From positions 806,001-870,000 of the forward strand of contig NZ_AFOY02000015.1 of the NCBI RefSeq assembly GCF_000217955.3: 64,000 nucleotides of DNA. The letters run 5' to 3'. The DNA is from Pseudomonas fluorescens HK44. GTDB lineage: Bacteria > Pseudomonadota > Gammaproteobacteria > Pseudomonadales > Pseudomonadaceae. The position numbers and the translations under genes were made by a program. Of this stretch, positions 9,877 to 20,658 are shown piece after piece (positions within the stretch are counted from its first letter, which is position 1; every line of letters starts with the position of its first letter). The notes under the pieces are model-generated. The model saw nothing but the letters and a program-made list of their open reading frames with translations, was not told the origin of the DNA and made no database searches.

Positions 9877-10914
9877 TTAGTGTCGGCTCATTGTCTGAAG
9901 CAGTAGGCTCTTGGAGATCGTGCCTTTGAACACACCCTGGCGATCCAGCACGGCAACTGGATTAACGGCATCAGCAACGATGTGAAAGACGTCCTGCAGG
10001 AGTACATCGTCGCGCAGCGTAGGAGTGGATTGATCCATGGCGTACGGATGCTCTGCGCAGATTTTGGCAACATCACCAGCCTTGAGGATCTTCGAGGCAT
10101 CAAAGCCTTTGAAGAAAGCTCTGACGTAATCGTTCGCGGGGTTGCAAAGCAGCTCTTGCGGGGTACCGATTTGCACTACCCGGCCACCCTCCATGATCGC
10201 TATGCGATGCCCAATGCGAATCGCCTCGTCAATGTCATGGGAGATGAAGATGATGGTGCGATGCTGTTCTGCCTGCAGGCGGATCAGTTCGCCCTGCATT
10301 TCGTGGCGAATCAACGGGTCGAGTGCCGAGAAGGCTTCGTCCATCAGCAGGATGGCGGGGTCGTTGGCCAGCGCTCGGGCCAGGCCTACCCGCTGTTGCA
10401 TACCGCCGGACAGTTGGTGCGGATAGCTGTAGGCGTGGCCATCGAGTCCCACCTGTTTGAGTGCCTCTAGTGCACGTTTATGCCGTTCACTTTCCTCGAC
10501 ACCCGAAATTTCCAGGCCGAAAGCAACGTTGTCGATCACACTCATGTGGGGCATCAGGGCAAACGACTGAAACACCATGCTCATATCTTTGCGACGAACG
10601 CTGAGAAGATCAGCATCCGACAGACCGGTGATTTCCTGGCCGTTGAGATGGATTGTGCCAGAGGTCGGTTCGATCAGTCGGTTGAACAGCCGAACCATCG
10701 TCGACTTTCCAGAACCGGAAAGCCCCATGATGACGAAAATCTCACCGCGTTTTACGGAGAAACTGGCATCGAAAACGCCAACGACTTGACCCGTTTTGCT
10801 GAAAATTTCATTCTTATCAGCACCGCGAGCCAGCATCTCCATCGCGAGCTTCGGCTGAGGGCCAAAGACTTTGTAAATGTTTTTTACCGAGAGTATCTCG
10901 TCACCAAGACTCAT
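9877..10914 (-). CDS. Quaternary amine ABC transporter ATP-binding protein (ProV-like)
   Basis: 345 residues. Walker A GLSGSGKST (near 69), signature LSGGMQQRVGLARA, Walker B ILLMDEAFSALD and the H-loop ISHDIDEA are all present and intact. The C-terminal about 80 residues look like a CBS-type regulatory domain as in ProV and OpuAA, which there responds to ionic strength. The ATG at 10914 follows a strong AGGAGGGG site. First gene of the leftward importer operon; its promoter region is shared with a divergent LysR gene and contains an ATAA-N7-TTAT palindrome. Confidence 0.93.
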   Translation of the reverse strand: MSLGDEILSVKNIYKVFGPQPKLAMEMLARGADKNEIFSKTGQVVGVFDASFSVKRGEIFVIMGLSGSGKSTMVRLFNRLIEPTSGTIHLNGQEITGLSDADLLSVRRKDMSMVFQSFALMPHMSVIDNVAFGLEISGVEESERHKRALEALKQVGLDGHAYSYPHQLSGGMQQRVGLARALANDPAILLMDEAFSALDPLIRHEMQGELIRLQAEQHRTIIFISHDIDEAIRIGHRIAIMEGGRVVQIGTPQELLCNPANDYVRAFFKGFDASKILKAGDVAKICAEHPYAMDQSTPTLRDDVLLQDVFHIVADAVNPVAVLDRQGVFKGTISKSLLLQTMSRH

Positions 10915-11160
10915 AACCCCTCCTGCTGTAATTACGGCGTAAGATCAAGAACTTAGGTGTACGTGTCTTGATCAGTTAAGACGGTGCTTGTGGGGGCAGT
11001 CAAGCTGGGAGAAGGGTTGGGAATTAGTCATTGTGACCATCCTCTTTATTATGTGAAGTTTATTATTTTTGTTTTATCGGCGCTGAATTGAGCAGTTCCT
11101 TGAGAACCAAGTTATTACCTAATAGAGTCAACGTCTAACAACATTTCTTCTGACCAATCA

Positions 11161-11175
11161 ATAACGCTATGTTAT
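11161..11175. promoter_or_regulatory. Candidate LysR-type operator (ATAA-N7-TTAT), copy 1
   Basis: ATAACGCTATGTTAT is an inverted repeat with the T-N11-A form of LysR-type boxes. It lies in the 448-base gap between the divergent importer operon and the LysR gene. The segment ATGTTATCGATT is repeated exactly upstream of the Rieske gene, and a third ATAA-N7-TTAT precedes the broken binding-protein gene at 29.8 kb. Confidence 0.5.
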
Positions 11176-11362
11176 CGATTCTGCATTGATATCCAATTTC
11201 GACGCCGAACGTGCTTGTTATTAAGTAAAGCGCTGTTCCCCCTGTCGTAGACCCTCTCTTTCAGATACTCTCAAGCATGCGTTCTAGGTGGAATCCTCCC
11301 GCCGATCTCATCCCTTAAGGCCCTCCCAGGGGCCCCGAACCGGACATTGAATACTCTAGGTT

Positions 11363-12325
11363 ATGGTTAAGCACATCGATCCAGACATGACGTTGCTGAA
11401 AATGCCGTCTCTGAAAGCAGTCAAGTCATTCGTAGCAGCTGCCAAATACCAGAGTTTCACGCGAGCGGCAGAGGCACTGTGCGTTACTCAAGCGGCAATT
11501 AGTCGTCAGATTCGGGAGCTTGAGACGTACCTTGGGGTTGATCTCTTCAAGAGGGTCGGTCGAGCGGTCGAACTGACTGAGGCCGGCTCCATTTTTTTCG
11601 ATGCCGCGCAGCTATCCTTCGTAAACATCTCCCAGGCAGCAGAGCGCATCCGCACCAACAATGCAGGCAAGCGCACTCTGACGCTTTGCTGTTCTCCCGC
11701 TTTTTCGGCCCTTTGGTTAGCAGCCAAGCTGCCGGGTTTTTTTACTCAGAACGCTGACATTGATCTGAACCTGGTGACCACTCAAAACTTTTTGTCGATG
11801 GAACCCGGTGTAACGCCGGACATCTTCATCACCAAGATGGCCAAGGTTCAGGATGGTTATCGTAGCTATCCGTTGTTTCATGACGTCATCTACCCGGTGT
11901 GCACACCTCGCTATAAAGAGGAGCATCCTGAGCTGTCCAGCCTGGAAGGGTTGCGCGATGGGGTTTTGCTAAATCTCAGCCCCTATGGCAGATCCCAGGT
12001 AGCGGAGCATGTCGACTGGGGCGTTTGGCTGGCCTATCACGATGTTGATATTGAAAAGCGGCCTCACGATAGCCCTCACGTTTTCAACGCAAACGACTAC
12101 AACCTGGTGATCAGCATGGTTTTGACCCACCAGGGTGTAGCTCTTGGATGGAATCATCTGGTTGCAAATCTAATCGAAAACGGATCACTGGTTCGTCCAG
12201 TCGATCAGGAAGTGGTTCTCCATGAAAGCCAGCACTATCTGACTTTTCGTGAAGACCGAGTGAATGATGAAGCGTGTTGCCGGCTACGTGACTGGATTCT
12301 TGCACAGTTCTCACAAGTCGTTTGA
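11363..12325 (+). CDS. LysR-family transcriptional regulator (GcvA-like)
   Basis: 320 residues. The N-terminal winged helix-turn-helix is clear (residues about 18-77: LKAVKSFVAAAKYQSFTRAAEAL, VTQAAISRQIRELE), followed by a periplasmic-binding-like effector domain. GcvA-like features are the SLKAV start and the PLFHDVIYPVCTP segment. It is divergent from the importer operon, the classic arrangement for a LysR regulator that controls its neighbour. The true start could be one of two later ATGs (11387 or 11402), since no strong ribosome site precedes 11363. Inference: it binds the ATAA-N7-TTAT palindromes found here, upstream of the Rieske gene and upstream of the orphan binding-protein gene. 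Confidence 0.87.
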   Translation: MVKHIDPDMTLLKMPSLKAVKSFVAAAKYQSFTRAAEALCVTQAAISRQIRELETYLGVDLFKRVGRAVELTEAGSIFFDAAQLSFVNISQAAERIRTNNAGKRTLTLCCSPAFSALWLAAKLPGFFTQNADIDLNLVTTQNFLSMEPGVTPDIFITKMAKVQDGYRSYPLFHDVIYPVCTPRYKEEHPELSSLEGLRDGVLLNLSPYGRSQVAEHVDWGVWLAYHDVDIEKRPHDSPHVFNANDYNLVISMVLTHQGVALGWNHLVANLIENGSLVRPVDQEVVLHESQHYLTFREDRVNDEACCRLRDWILAQFSQVV

Positions 12326-12456
12326 GTACGGGCAGCAGTTAAACAGTGACTTTAATGGTGAGGAGGGGGAGGTTTGGAGGCGGGAGTTTAATGCCGACAG
12401 GGTGAGGATGTAAGAAAGACACCGGCCACAATTTTTCGAAGAAAAAACAAAGGTAG

Positions 12457-12491
12457 GCCGGTGGTGATAATTCGTGGTTCTCACCACCGGC
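12457..12491. terminator. Bidirectional hairpin between converging genes
   Basis: An 11-base-pair perfect stem, GCCGGTGGTGA with TCACCACCGGC, around a 13-base loop, between the converging LysR and Rieske genes. No strong T-run follows on either side. Confidence 0.6.
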
Positions 12492-12501
12492 AGAGTTGCA
12501 C

Positions 12502-13737
12502 TTAACCGACAGATCTTAACGTGATCGTGTCATTGAGTTGCTCAAGCATCGTTTTGCAGTACCAATCATCAAACTGACACACACCAATTTCGCTAGCGAC
12601 CGATAATGGGCCTGGTTCGTAAGCTGGAGAGTTAACCCCTACCTGCGCGCCTTCCACCAAGGTGCGGTCTTGGTCATTGGTTGCAAGCCAAACTTTAGTG
12701 AGTCGATCGATGTCGTAGTCGACACCTTCCTGTGCGTCCTTCTTAACAATCCATTTCGTAGTGACCAACGTCTCGTTCGGACCGATAGGCAGAACACGGA
12801 AGCTCAGCGCGTGATCGCCCAGAAAGTGGTTCCAGGTCGATGGGTAATTGAAATAAAGCAGGGCACCGATGTTGGCTTCACCCGTTGTATCCAGCCGGCC
12901 TGATACCGCAGGCTTGCCATCCATTGTGTAGCTGACGGCCCCGGAAAACAGTGGTATGCGAGTCATTCGGAAGCGACCATCATCGTCCATGACCAGTCGG
13001 CTAGGCAGGCCTGCCGCTTCGCAGCGATCCCAGTGCTCCTTGAGTTCGAGATCCTCATCGCCGCCAGCGCCGCCCACTGATGGGTTGTCCACGAATGAGT
13101 GCATCAATTCCGGGTGAGTACAATCACAGTGGTAGCACTCACGGTTGTTCTCGAAAACCAGTTTCCAGTTGCCTTTTTCGATAATGTTCGACTCAAACGC
13201 GACTTTGCAGTCGTCCAGATTATGAGGTGCAACGAAAGGGGTTACGGATTTTCTGAATGACGAAAAGTCAGGGGCGACGTCAGCTACGCACACGTAAATG
13301 TAGCTCTCTACGATCTCGCAATGGACGGGTTTCAACCCATACTGAGACTTGTCGAAATCCTCCCCCATGTTTCCGGCGAAAAGCAGTTTGCCATCCAGCT
13401 CGAATGTCCATTTGTGGTAAGGGCATACCAGCTTGGCGACCTTGCCGCTTGCTTGCGGACAGACCTTGGAGCCGCGATGGCGACAAGCGTTGTGGAATGC
13501 GCGAATCTGTTTATCTGCGCCACGGACGACTGCGACGGGATAATCGCCGACTTGCAGCGACAGGTACTGCCCCGACTTTTCCAGCTCAAATGTATGCCCT
13601 GCGAAGATCCAGCTTTTATGCCAAATCTGTTCCAGATCCTGCCGATAAACGTCTGGGTCGCTATAAAGGGCACCCGGCAGCGCATGGTCAGGTTTGCGCT
13701 GCGCAATAAGATTTGAAACTGCCGATTTAGTGCTCAC
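12502..13737 (-). CDS. Rieske-type N-demethylating oxygenase (GbcA-like)
   Basis: 411 residues from the GTG at 13737, chosen because a GGAG site lies ten bases upstream and family similarity begins here; the frame stays open to 13887. The Rieske [2Fe-2S] ligands are C85-x-H87 and C105-x2-H108. The catalytic domain carries NNRECYHCDCTHPEL, where the histidines bind the mononuclear iron. Sequence segments such as KLVCPYHKWTFELDGKLLFAG and TTKWIVKKDAQEGVDYD closely follow Pseudomonas GbcA, the oxygenase of glycine betaine demethylase; stachydrine and carnitine-type Rieske enzymes belong to the same family. The reaction would release formaldehyde, which fits the two formaldehyde dehydrogenases nearby. 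A GbcB-type reductase is not present in the window. Confidence 0.87.
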   Translation of the reverse strand: MSTKSAVSNLIAQRKPDHALPGALYSDPDVYRQDLEQIWHKSWIFAGHTFELEKSGQYLSLQVGDYPVAVVRGADKQIRAFHNACRHRGSKVCPQASGKVAKLVCPYHKWTFELDGKLLFAGNMGEDFDKSQYGLKPVHCEIVESYIYVCVADVAPDFSSFRKSVTPFVAPHNLDDCKVAFESNIIEKGNWKLVFENNRECYHCDCTHPELMHSFVDNPSVGGAGGDEDLELKEHWDRCEAAGLPSRLVMDDDGRFRMTRIPLFSGAVSYTMDGKPAVSGRLDTTGEANIGALLYFNYPSTWNHFLGDHALSFRVLPIGPNETLVTTKWIVKKDAQEGVDYDIDRLTKVWLATNDQDRTLVEGAQVGVNSPAYEPGPLSVASEIGVCQFDDWYCKTMLEQLNDTITLRSVG

Positions 13738-14171
13738 GGTCAACACACTCCAAAAAACAGGGGGGGGCAACACGTTCAGCCGGTTCAGGTAAGCGAGGCT
13801 AAACGGTCTTGAGTTCGCCGCACCGTCTGTGGGTTTTACCCCGTCAAACCGTGCTGCTTGTATCCGCCAACCGAAACGGCTTGCCACGTTCCGAAAGCGG
13901 CTCTCGAAAAATGTGCCTTCTTGGATGGCGATGCCATTCCGTGCACTCGTTTCGATTCGGTGTCCTTACAGATGCAGACAATTAGCAAAGACCATTGTTT
14001 GCATTAATCGCGATTTTCTACAGCATACAAGTCGAGCTTAGACAACCGGGCCTCAAATGTGCACGTAGCACCCAAAAGTCTTCAAACGCCATTTCGCCGG
14101 TAAAATATCGCTGTTCTAAAGACTACGTCGGCAATCACACACCAACAAGAAACTTTTCCTCTTATCAATGC

Positions 14172-14186
14172 ATAAACAAATGTTAT
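14172..14186. promoter_or_regulatory. Candidate LysR-type operator (ATAA-N7-TTAT), copy 2
   Basis: ATAAACAAATGTTAT, followed by CGATT, lies between the divergent Rieske and GntR genes. Its right part ATGTTATCGATT is identical over 12 bases to the copy upstream of the importer operon. Confidence 0.5.
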
Positions 14187-14279
14187 CGATTGATAATTCA
14201 GTCATAAGAGAAAAAACTTAACCCGTTGAAATTAAAGAAAAAATAATTTTTCTTCTTCGGTGCTATATCGCCTCAAAGA

Positions 14280-14298
14280 TGTATACGCGAGGAATACA
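14280..14298. promoter_or_regulatory. Candidate GntR operator
   Basis: An inverted repeat TGTAT-N9-ATACA lies 87 bases upstream of the GntR gene and contains a GTATAC core, a form often bound by FCD-type GntR proteins. It may serve autoregulation. Weak evidence based on symmetry and position only. Confidence 0.35.
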
Positions 14299-14384
14299 CG
14301 CTATTGACCACTCTATTGCCCCATGCCAGTCTGGATTCAACAGTTAGCGGTGCTTAGCCGTAAAACAACCTCTGGAGGTCGTTT

Positions 14385-15098
14385 GTGAAAAGCGGCAAAA
14401 GCAATCTTTACGAAGACTTGAAACGTCAGATTTTGACAATGGAGTTGGACCCTGGCGAAGCACTGGATGAGGTTGTTCTTAGTGAGCGTTATGGCCTCTC
14501 CCGAACGCCTGTTCGTGAAGTTTTTAGACGTCTGGCGGGGGAGGGTTATATCGATATTCAAGAAAATCGAGGCGCCCGGGTAATTCCTATGAATTACGCC
14601 ACTCTTCGAAATTTTTTTCTGGTTGCGCCAATGATTTATGCGGCCATTGGTCGCCTGGCGGTACAAAACTTCAAGCCACATCAACTGACTGATCTCAAAA
14701 AAACCCAGCGACGCTTTCGCAAAGCTACTACTTCAAAAGATGCGCTTTCGATGGTCGTTGAGAATAATCGCTTTCACGCAATTATGGGTGAAATGGCGGG
14801 TAATCAGTATCTCGAACCCAGTTTGGAAAGGCTGCTTATTGATCATGCTCGAATCGGCAACACGTTTTTTCGTCCTCAAAACAGGGACATGGAGAAACGT
14901 CTCGAGCAATCTGCCGGACATCATGACGCTTTTATTGAAGCTATTGAACGGTGTGATGAAAGTGCCGTAGTCGATCTCGTGTTTGAACACTGGGAACTGT
15001 CCCGTGAAAACATGGAAATGTTTATCGCGCCTCAAGGCATCAAGGCTGACGCGCTTGTTGATCTTCCACGTAACTCGCATTTGGAGAAATTATCTTGA
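14385..15098 (+). CDS. GntR-family regulator (FadR/FCD type)
   Basis: 237 residues. The N-terminal winged helix-turn-helix (LYEDLKRQILTMELDPGEAL, then LSERYGLSRTPVREVFRRL) is followed by an all-helical FCD effector domain (residues about 85-220) with the metal/ligand histidines expected in ENNRFHAIMGEMAGN and AGHHDAFIEAIE. The start is a GTG at 14385 with a strong GGAGG site. Its stop overlaps the start of the DapA-like gene by four bases, so it leads a tightly coupled operon of four genes. Known: FCD regulators usually sense a small carboxylic acid. Inference: it controls this operon in response to the substrate or an acid intermediate. Confidence 0.9.
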   Translation: MKSGKSNLYEDLKRQILTMELDPGEALDEVVLSERYGLSRTPVREVFRRLAGEGYIDIQENRGARVIPMNYATLRNFFLVAPMIYAAIGRLAVQNFKPHQLTDLKKTQRRFRKATTSKDALSMVVENNRFHAIMGEMAGNQYLEPSLERLLIDHARIGNTFFRPQNRDMEKRLEQSAGHHDAFIEAIERCDESAVVDLVFEHWELSRENMEMFIAPQGIKADALVDLPRNSHLEKLS

Positions 15099-15998
15099 AA
15101 TTTGAAGGTATTTATACGCCAGCAGTGACTCCTCATAAACCTGATGGGGAGATCGACTGGAGTGTGTATTCGGAAGTTTTGGAGTCGCTGATTGAGGCGA
15201 AGGTACACGGCATTATTATCGGCGGCTCGACCGGCGAATATTATGCGCAGACTTCAGAAGAGCGTACTGAGCTCGCCGCTTATGCGAAGGATGTCATCGG
15301 TACACGGGTGCAGCTGATCGTCAGTACCGGGGCCATTCGCACCGAAGATGCCGTGCAGTACGCCAAGGATGCCAAAGCGATCAAGGCGGACGCCATTCTC
15401 GTCACCAGTCCGCCGTATGCGCTGCCAACTTCCCAGGAAAATGCGATTCATGCGCTGACTATTGATCGCGCCGCCAACCTGCCGATCATGCTCTACAACT
15501 ATCCGGGTCGCATGTGCGTTTCGATGGATGAGGAGTACCTCACCCGCGTGAGCGAATCGAAAAACGTCGTGGCCATTAAGGAAAGTTCCGGTGACATGGG
15601 CCGTGTGCATCTCCTTGCCCGTGAATATCCACATATCGCGCTGTCATGCGGCTGGGACGATCAAGCTCTCGAATTCTTTGCCTGGGGCGCCAGAAGCTGG
15701 GTATGTGCAGGTTCCAACTTCCTGCCCAAGGAGCACGTAGCGCTTTATGAAGCCTGTGTGATCGAAAAGAACTTCGACAAAGGCCGTCAGATCATGTCAG
15801 CGATGATGCCGCTGATGAATGCTCTGGACGGCGGCAAGTTCGTGCAGTCAATCAAGTACGGTTGCGAGGTTACCGGACTGAAAGTGGGTGACGTGCGCTT
15901 GCCGCTTCAGCCACTTGAAGACGAAGAAAAGCAAAGCCTTGCATCGGTCATCGCCGAACTTAAACGCAACGTAGCCAACCTCACTTCGGGAGCCAGCC

Positions 15999-16006
<8 letters not shown>
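15095..16006 (+). CDS. Dihydrodipicolinate synthase family aldolase/dehydratase-deaminase
   Basis: 303 residues, normal for the DapA superfamily of TIM-barrel Schiff-base enzymes. The GGSTGEYYAQTSEER segment (near 47), the YNYPGR tyrosine (near 135) and the Schiff-base lysine in AIKESSGD (near 163) are present. Known relatives split between pyruvate-dependent aldolases and 4-hydroxy-pyrroline-2-carboxylate deaminases (LhpC/HypE), 5-keto-4-deoxyglucarate dehydratases and others. Followed by an aldehyde dehydrogenase and an FAD amine oxidase, it fits the hydroxyproline route in which a deaminase gives alpha-ketoglutarate semialdehyde, but this is inference from context. Start ATGA-type overlap with the regulator; its own stop overlaps the next gene. 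Confidence 0.85.
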
Positions 16007-17512
<1,506 letters not shown>

Positions 17513-17516
<4 letters not shown>

Positions 17517-18859
17517 GCACCCATACCATCAAGCGCCTGCCGGTAGACACCGGGGTTTCAGGTTGGGAGGCGATTTCCGCACGCACTGCGCCTGTCCGCA
17601 TGCTTGATGGAAATGTGACGGCGGATTGGCTGATTATCGGTGCCGGTTTTGCCGGCCTTTCCGCCGCACGCAGGCTTTCACAGTTACACCCGGGTGACAG
17701 CATTGTTGTGGTCGATGCTCATGAAGTCGCCAAGGGGCCGGCGGGCAGAAACTCTGGCTTCATGATCGATGTGCCGCACAGTCTGTCGTCCGGGGAATAC
17801 TCCGTGGCGAGTGAGTCTGCAACGGCTCTGGAAATCACGCAAAATCGTTTTGCGATTGATTTCGCTGCGCAAGCGGCACGCGAATACGGTATGTCCGCAG
17901 ACACGTTCGACCCATCAGGGAAGATCAACGCGGCCGCCACTGAGCGGGGATTAAAACTGAACGTCAATTACGCCGAATCCCTTGAGCGCATTGGCGAAAA
18001 GTTCGAGATGTTTGATGCAGTGCAAATGCGTGAAATCACGGGGTCCACCTATTACCAAGGTGGGATCTATACCCCCGGCGCAGTGTTGATTCAACCCGCA
18101 CAATACATCAGAGACCTGGCAGCAGGGCTGGAAGGGAAAATCACTCTCTTTGAGCGCTCTCCCATTATTGAATTGTCGAAGCAGGGTAGCGGCTGGACCG
18201 CTCGATCTCATAACGGGATGGTGCACGCACCCAAGGTCATTCTGGGGGTTAACGGCCACATTGAAGACTTTGGTCATTATCAAGGACGTCTGCTGCACGT
18301 CTTTACGTACGCTTCCATGACGGCAGCGTACAGTGATGATGCATTCAAGAAAGACGTGCCGGGTAAAGCCAGGTGGGCATTGTTGCCGGCTGATCCAATG
18401 GGAGCGACCGTTCGCAAAATCTCTTCAGACGGTCTCTCGCGAATCGTCATCCGGACAAAGTTCACCTACGACCCGAGTATCCAGGTCACTCCAGAGCGTG
18501 TAGCTGCGGTTGCCAAAGAGCAGCGACATTCCTTGGATGCACGCTTTCCCGAACTGAAATCCACTCCGCTGGAGTTCAGTTGGGCCGGCCGTCTGTGTTT
18601 GAGCCGTAACAACGCCGCTGCATTTGGCGAGATCGAAGAAAACCTGTATTCGGCTTGCTGCGAAAATGGGTTGGGAACGGTCAAGAGCACCCTGGCAGGT
18701 GTAATGGCGGCGGAGTTGGCTTCGGGTACACGTTCTGAGTTTCTGGATAGTTTCAGTCACGCGCCGGGACCCAGCAGGCTACCCCCCAAAATAATAACGA
18801 AGCTGGGCGTCAGTTCGGTCATTCGTTGGCATGAGTTTTGGGCCGGGCGAGAAGGTTAG
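17513..18859 (+). CDS. FAD-dependent amino acid/amine oxidoreductase (DAO family)
   Basis: 448 residues with an N-terminal FAD-binding Rossmann motif (WLIIGAGFAGLSAARRL, near 40) and the DAO fold after it. AGRNSGFMIDVPHS resembles PuuB/OrdL-type gamma-glutamylputrescine and related oxidases. It is the last intact gene of the GntR operon, overlapping the aldehyde dehydrogenase by four bases. Known members oxidise secondary or primary amines and D-amino acids, passing electrons to oxygen or the respiratory chain. Inference: it oxidises an amine intermediate left after N-demethylation, producing an imine or aldehyde for the DapA-like enzyme or dehydrogenase. Confidence 0.85.
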
Positions 18860-18927
18860 TAAGTTTAAATTGTCGGCTTTTCCTATAAAGGCCATTTAAT
18901 AAGTCACTCATAAGAACGGAATAATCC

Positions 18928-19131
18928 ATGAATATATGGAAGGCATACTGCGCGCTCGCGCTTGTGGGCATGATGAGTGTGCAGGTACAGGCAGAAGAAA
19001 AAACATAGTAATGGGTAGCATGTCCTGGGAGGACTTGGTGCCCATTACTGGCATAACCAAGAAAGTACTTGAGGACACGGCCATAAAAAGGGGCAGCTCA
19101 AAGCTGCCCTTTTCCCAACCTACTCCTTAGG
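18928..19131 (+). pseudogene. Remnant of a ProX-like periplasmic binding protein gene
   Basis: An ATG at 18928 opens a 26-residue signal peptide (MNIWKAYCALALVGMMSVQVQA) that meets TAG at 19006. Continuing the protein in another frame gives GSMSWEDLVPITGITKKVLEDT, the first mature segment typical of OpuAC/ProX binding proteins. The frame change falls in an A-run (GAAGAAAAAACAT), and after about 25 mature residues the gene simply ends at a terminator. So it has both a frameshift and a large 3' deletion. It was probably the last gene of the GntR operon and an extra binding protein for the ABC importer at 8-11 kb. Confidence 0.7.
19086..19114. terminator. Bidirectional terminator
   Basis: AAAAGGGGCAGCT, a short loop, and AGCTGCCCTTTT pair with one bulge and carry A and T runs on the two sides, as expected for a terminator working in both directions between the rightward GntR operon and leftward fdhA. 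Confidence 0.8.
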
Positions 19132-20326
19132 CGGCGCTAAACAGCTTGTGCGGATCCATGACGAATTTCTTCGGCACTCCGGCATCGAACTCGTGGTAAC
19201 CGCGCGGCGCGTCGTCCAGGCTGATCACCTGCACGCCGACGACCTCGGCAATGTTGATCCGGTCCCACATGATCGCCTGCATCAGCTGACGGTTGTACTT
19301 CATCGTCGGGGTCTGGCCGGTGTGGAAGCTGTGGGACTTGGCCCAGCCGAGGCCGAAACGGATGTTCAGGCTGCCATGCTTGGCGGCTTTGTTGACCGCG
19401 CCCGGGTCTTCGGTGACATATAGACCGGGGATCCCGATATTGCCGGCGACCCGCACCACACCCATCAGCGCGTTGAGCACATCGGCCGGCGCCTCGTGCT
19501 GCGCACCGTCATGGCCGTGGCCACGGGCTTCGAAGCCGACCGCATCGACCGCACAATCGACTTCCGGCTCACCGAGCAGGTTGGCGATTTGCTCGTGCAG
19601 CGGAGTGTCCTGAGTCAGGTCGGCGATCTCGAAGCCCTGGGCCTTGGCATGCGCCAGACGCAGCGGATTGACGTCGCCGACGATCACTACCGCCGCACCA
19701 AGCAGACGGGCGGAAGCGGCAGCAGCCAGTCCGACCGGACCGGCACCTGCGATATACACTGTGCTGCCAGGGCCGACACCGGCGGTCACCGCGCCGTGGT
19801 AGCCGGTCGGCAGGATATCGGAGAGGCAGGTCAGGTCGCGGATTTTCTCCATCGCCTTGTCGCGGTCGGGCAGCTTCAACAGGTTGAAGTCGGCATACGG
19901 CACCAGCACGTATTCGGCCTGCCCGCCAACCCAGTCGCCCATGTCCACATAGCCATAGGCACCGCCGGGGCGCGCCGGGTTGACCGTCAGGCAGACGCCG
20001 GTGTGCTGTTCCTTGCAACTGCGACAACGGCCGCAGGCGACGTTGAACGGCACCGAGACCAGATCACCGATCTGCACGTTTTCCACGTCACGGCCCTTTT
20101 CGATCACCTCACCAGTAATTTCATGGCCAAGCACCAGCCCTACCTGGGCCGTGGTCCGACCGCGCACCATATGCTGGTCGGAGCCGCAGATATTGGTCGA
20201 AACCACGCGCAGGATCACGCCATGGTCAATGCGCTTGCCGCGCGGGTCTTCCATTTTCGGATAGGGGATGGTCTGCACCTCGACCTTGCCTGCGCCGAGA
20301 TACACGACACCACGATTACCAGACAT
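19127..20326 (-). CDS. fdhA: Glutathione-independent formaldehyde dehydrogenase
   Basis: 399 residues from the ATG at 20326, decided by the GAGGTG site and by the MSGNRGVVYLG start shared with Pseudomonas putida FdhA. A zinc-dependent medium-chain dehydrogenase: catalytic zinc ligands in TNICGSDQH (near 47), structural zinc cluster CGRCRSCKEQHTGVC (near 98-112) and the NAD-binding GAGPVGLAAAA (near 180). Known: it oxidises free formaldehyde to formate with bound NAD and no glutathione, and in Pseudomonas it accompanies betaine, sarcosine and carnitine demethylation. Here it stands alone on the minus strand between the GntR operon and the SDR pair, matching the formaldehyde made by the Rieske and DgcA-like demethylases. 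Confidence 0.96.
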   Translation of the reverse strand: MSGNRGVVYLGAGKVEVQTIPYPKMEDPRGKRIDHGVILRVVSTNICGSDQHMVRGRTTAQVGLVLGHEITGEVIEKGRDVENVQIGDLVSVPFNVACGRCRSCKEQHTGVCLTVNPARPGGAYGYVDMGDWVGGQAEYVLVPYADFNLLKLPDRDKAMEKIRDLTCLSDILPTGYHGAVTAGVGPGSTVYIAGAGPVGLAAAASARLLGAAVVIVGDVNPLRLAHAKAQGFEIADLTQDTPLHEQIANLLGEPEVDCAVDAVGFEARGHGHDGAQHEAPADVLNALMGVVRVAGNIGIPGLYVTEDPGAVNKAAKHGSLNIRFGLGWAKSHSFHTGQTPTMKYNRQLMQAIMWDRINIAEVVGVQVISLDDAPRGYHEFDAGVPKKFVMDPHKLFSAA

Positions 20327-20437
20327 GCTTTCACCTCGCTTTTGTAGTTGTGAGAACACGGCCCTTGTACTGCGAAGGGTCGCGCGGCCTTACAGTGCGG
20401 CGATATATGTCTTGCGTTCGCGCGTGAATGCAGCTTG

Positions 20438-20457
20438 GTTGGAAGTTACCTTCCAAC
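20438..20457. promoter_or_regulatory. Perfect inverted repeat upstream of fdhA
   Basis: GTTGGAAG-TTAC-CTTCCAAC, eight-base arms, about 110 bases upstream of the fdhA start. It looks like an operator or an mRNA hairpin; no regulator can be assigned. Confidence 0.45.
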
Positions 20458-20608
20458 GACGCGTGATTAGCAGTCAACGTATCGATCCTACGCCTGGTAT
20501 CAGTACCCGGCGAGAGCATTTAGCACCCAATCATCATCCCGGTTGGCAGGGCTGGTCGTCCGGAAGAAGTGGCTGCTGCCGTTACGTTTCTGGCCTCACC
20601 GAGTCCTG

Positions 20609-20640
20609 CAACGGAGGTGGGTGAGTGGCTCCCTCCGTTG
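20609..20640 (-). terminator. Hairpin after the SDR pair
   Basis: CAACGGAGG and CCTCCGTTG form a nine-base-pair stem about 18 bases past the stop of the leftward SDR operon. No T-run follows, so termination may be Rho-assisted. Confidence 0.45.
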
Positions 20641-20658
20641 CTAGCTGGGCGAATTCGA

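Noticed and set aside
13738..13887. Longer Rieske protein starting at 13887
   Set aside because: Adds 50 residues with no family similarity; the GTG at 13737 has a ribosome site and matches the GbcA start region.
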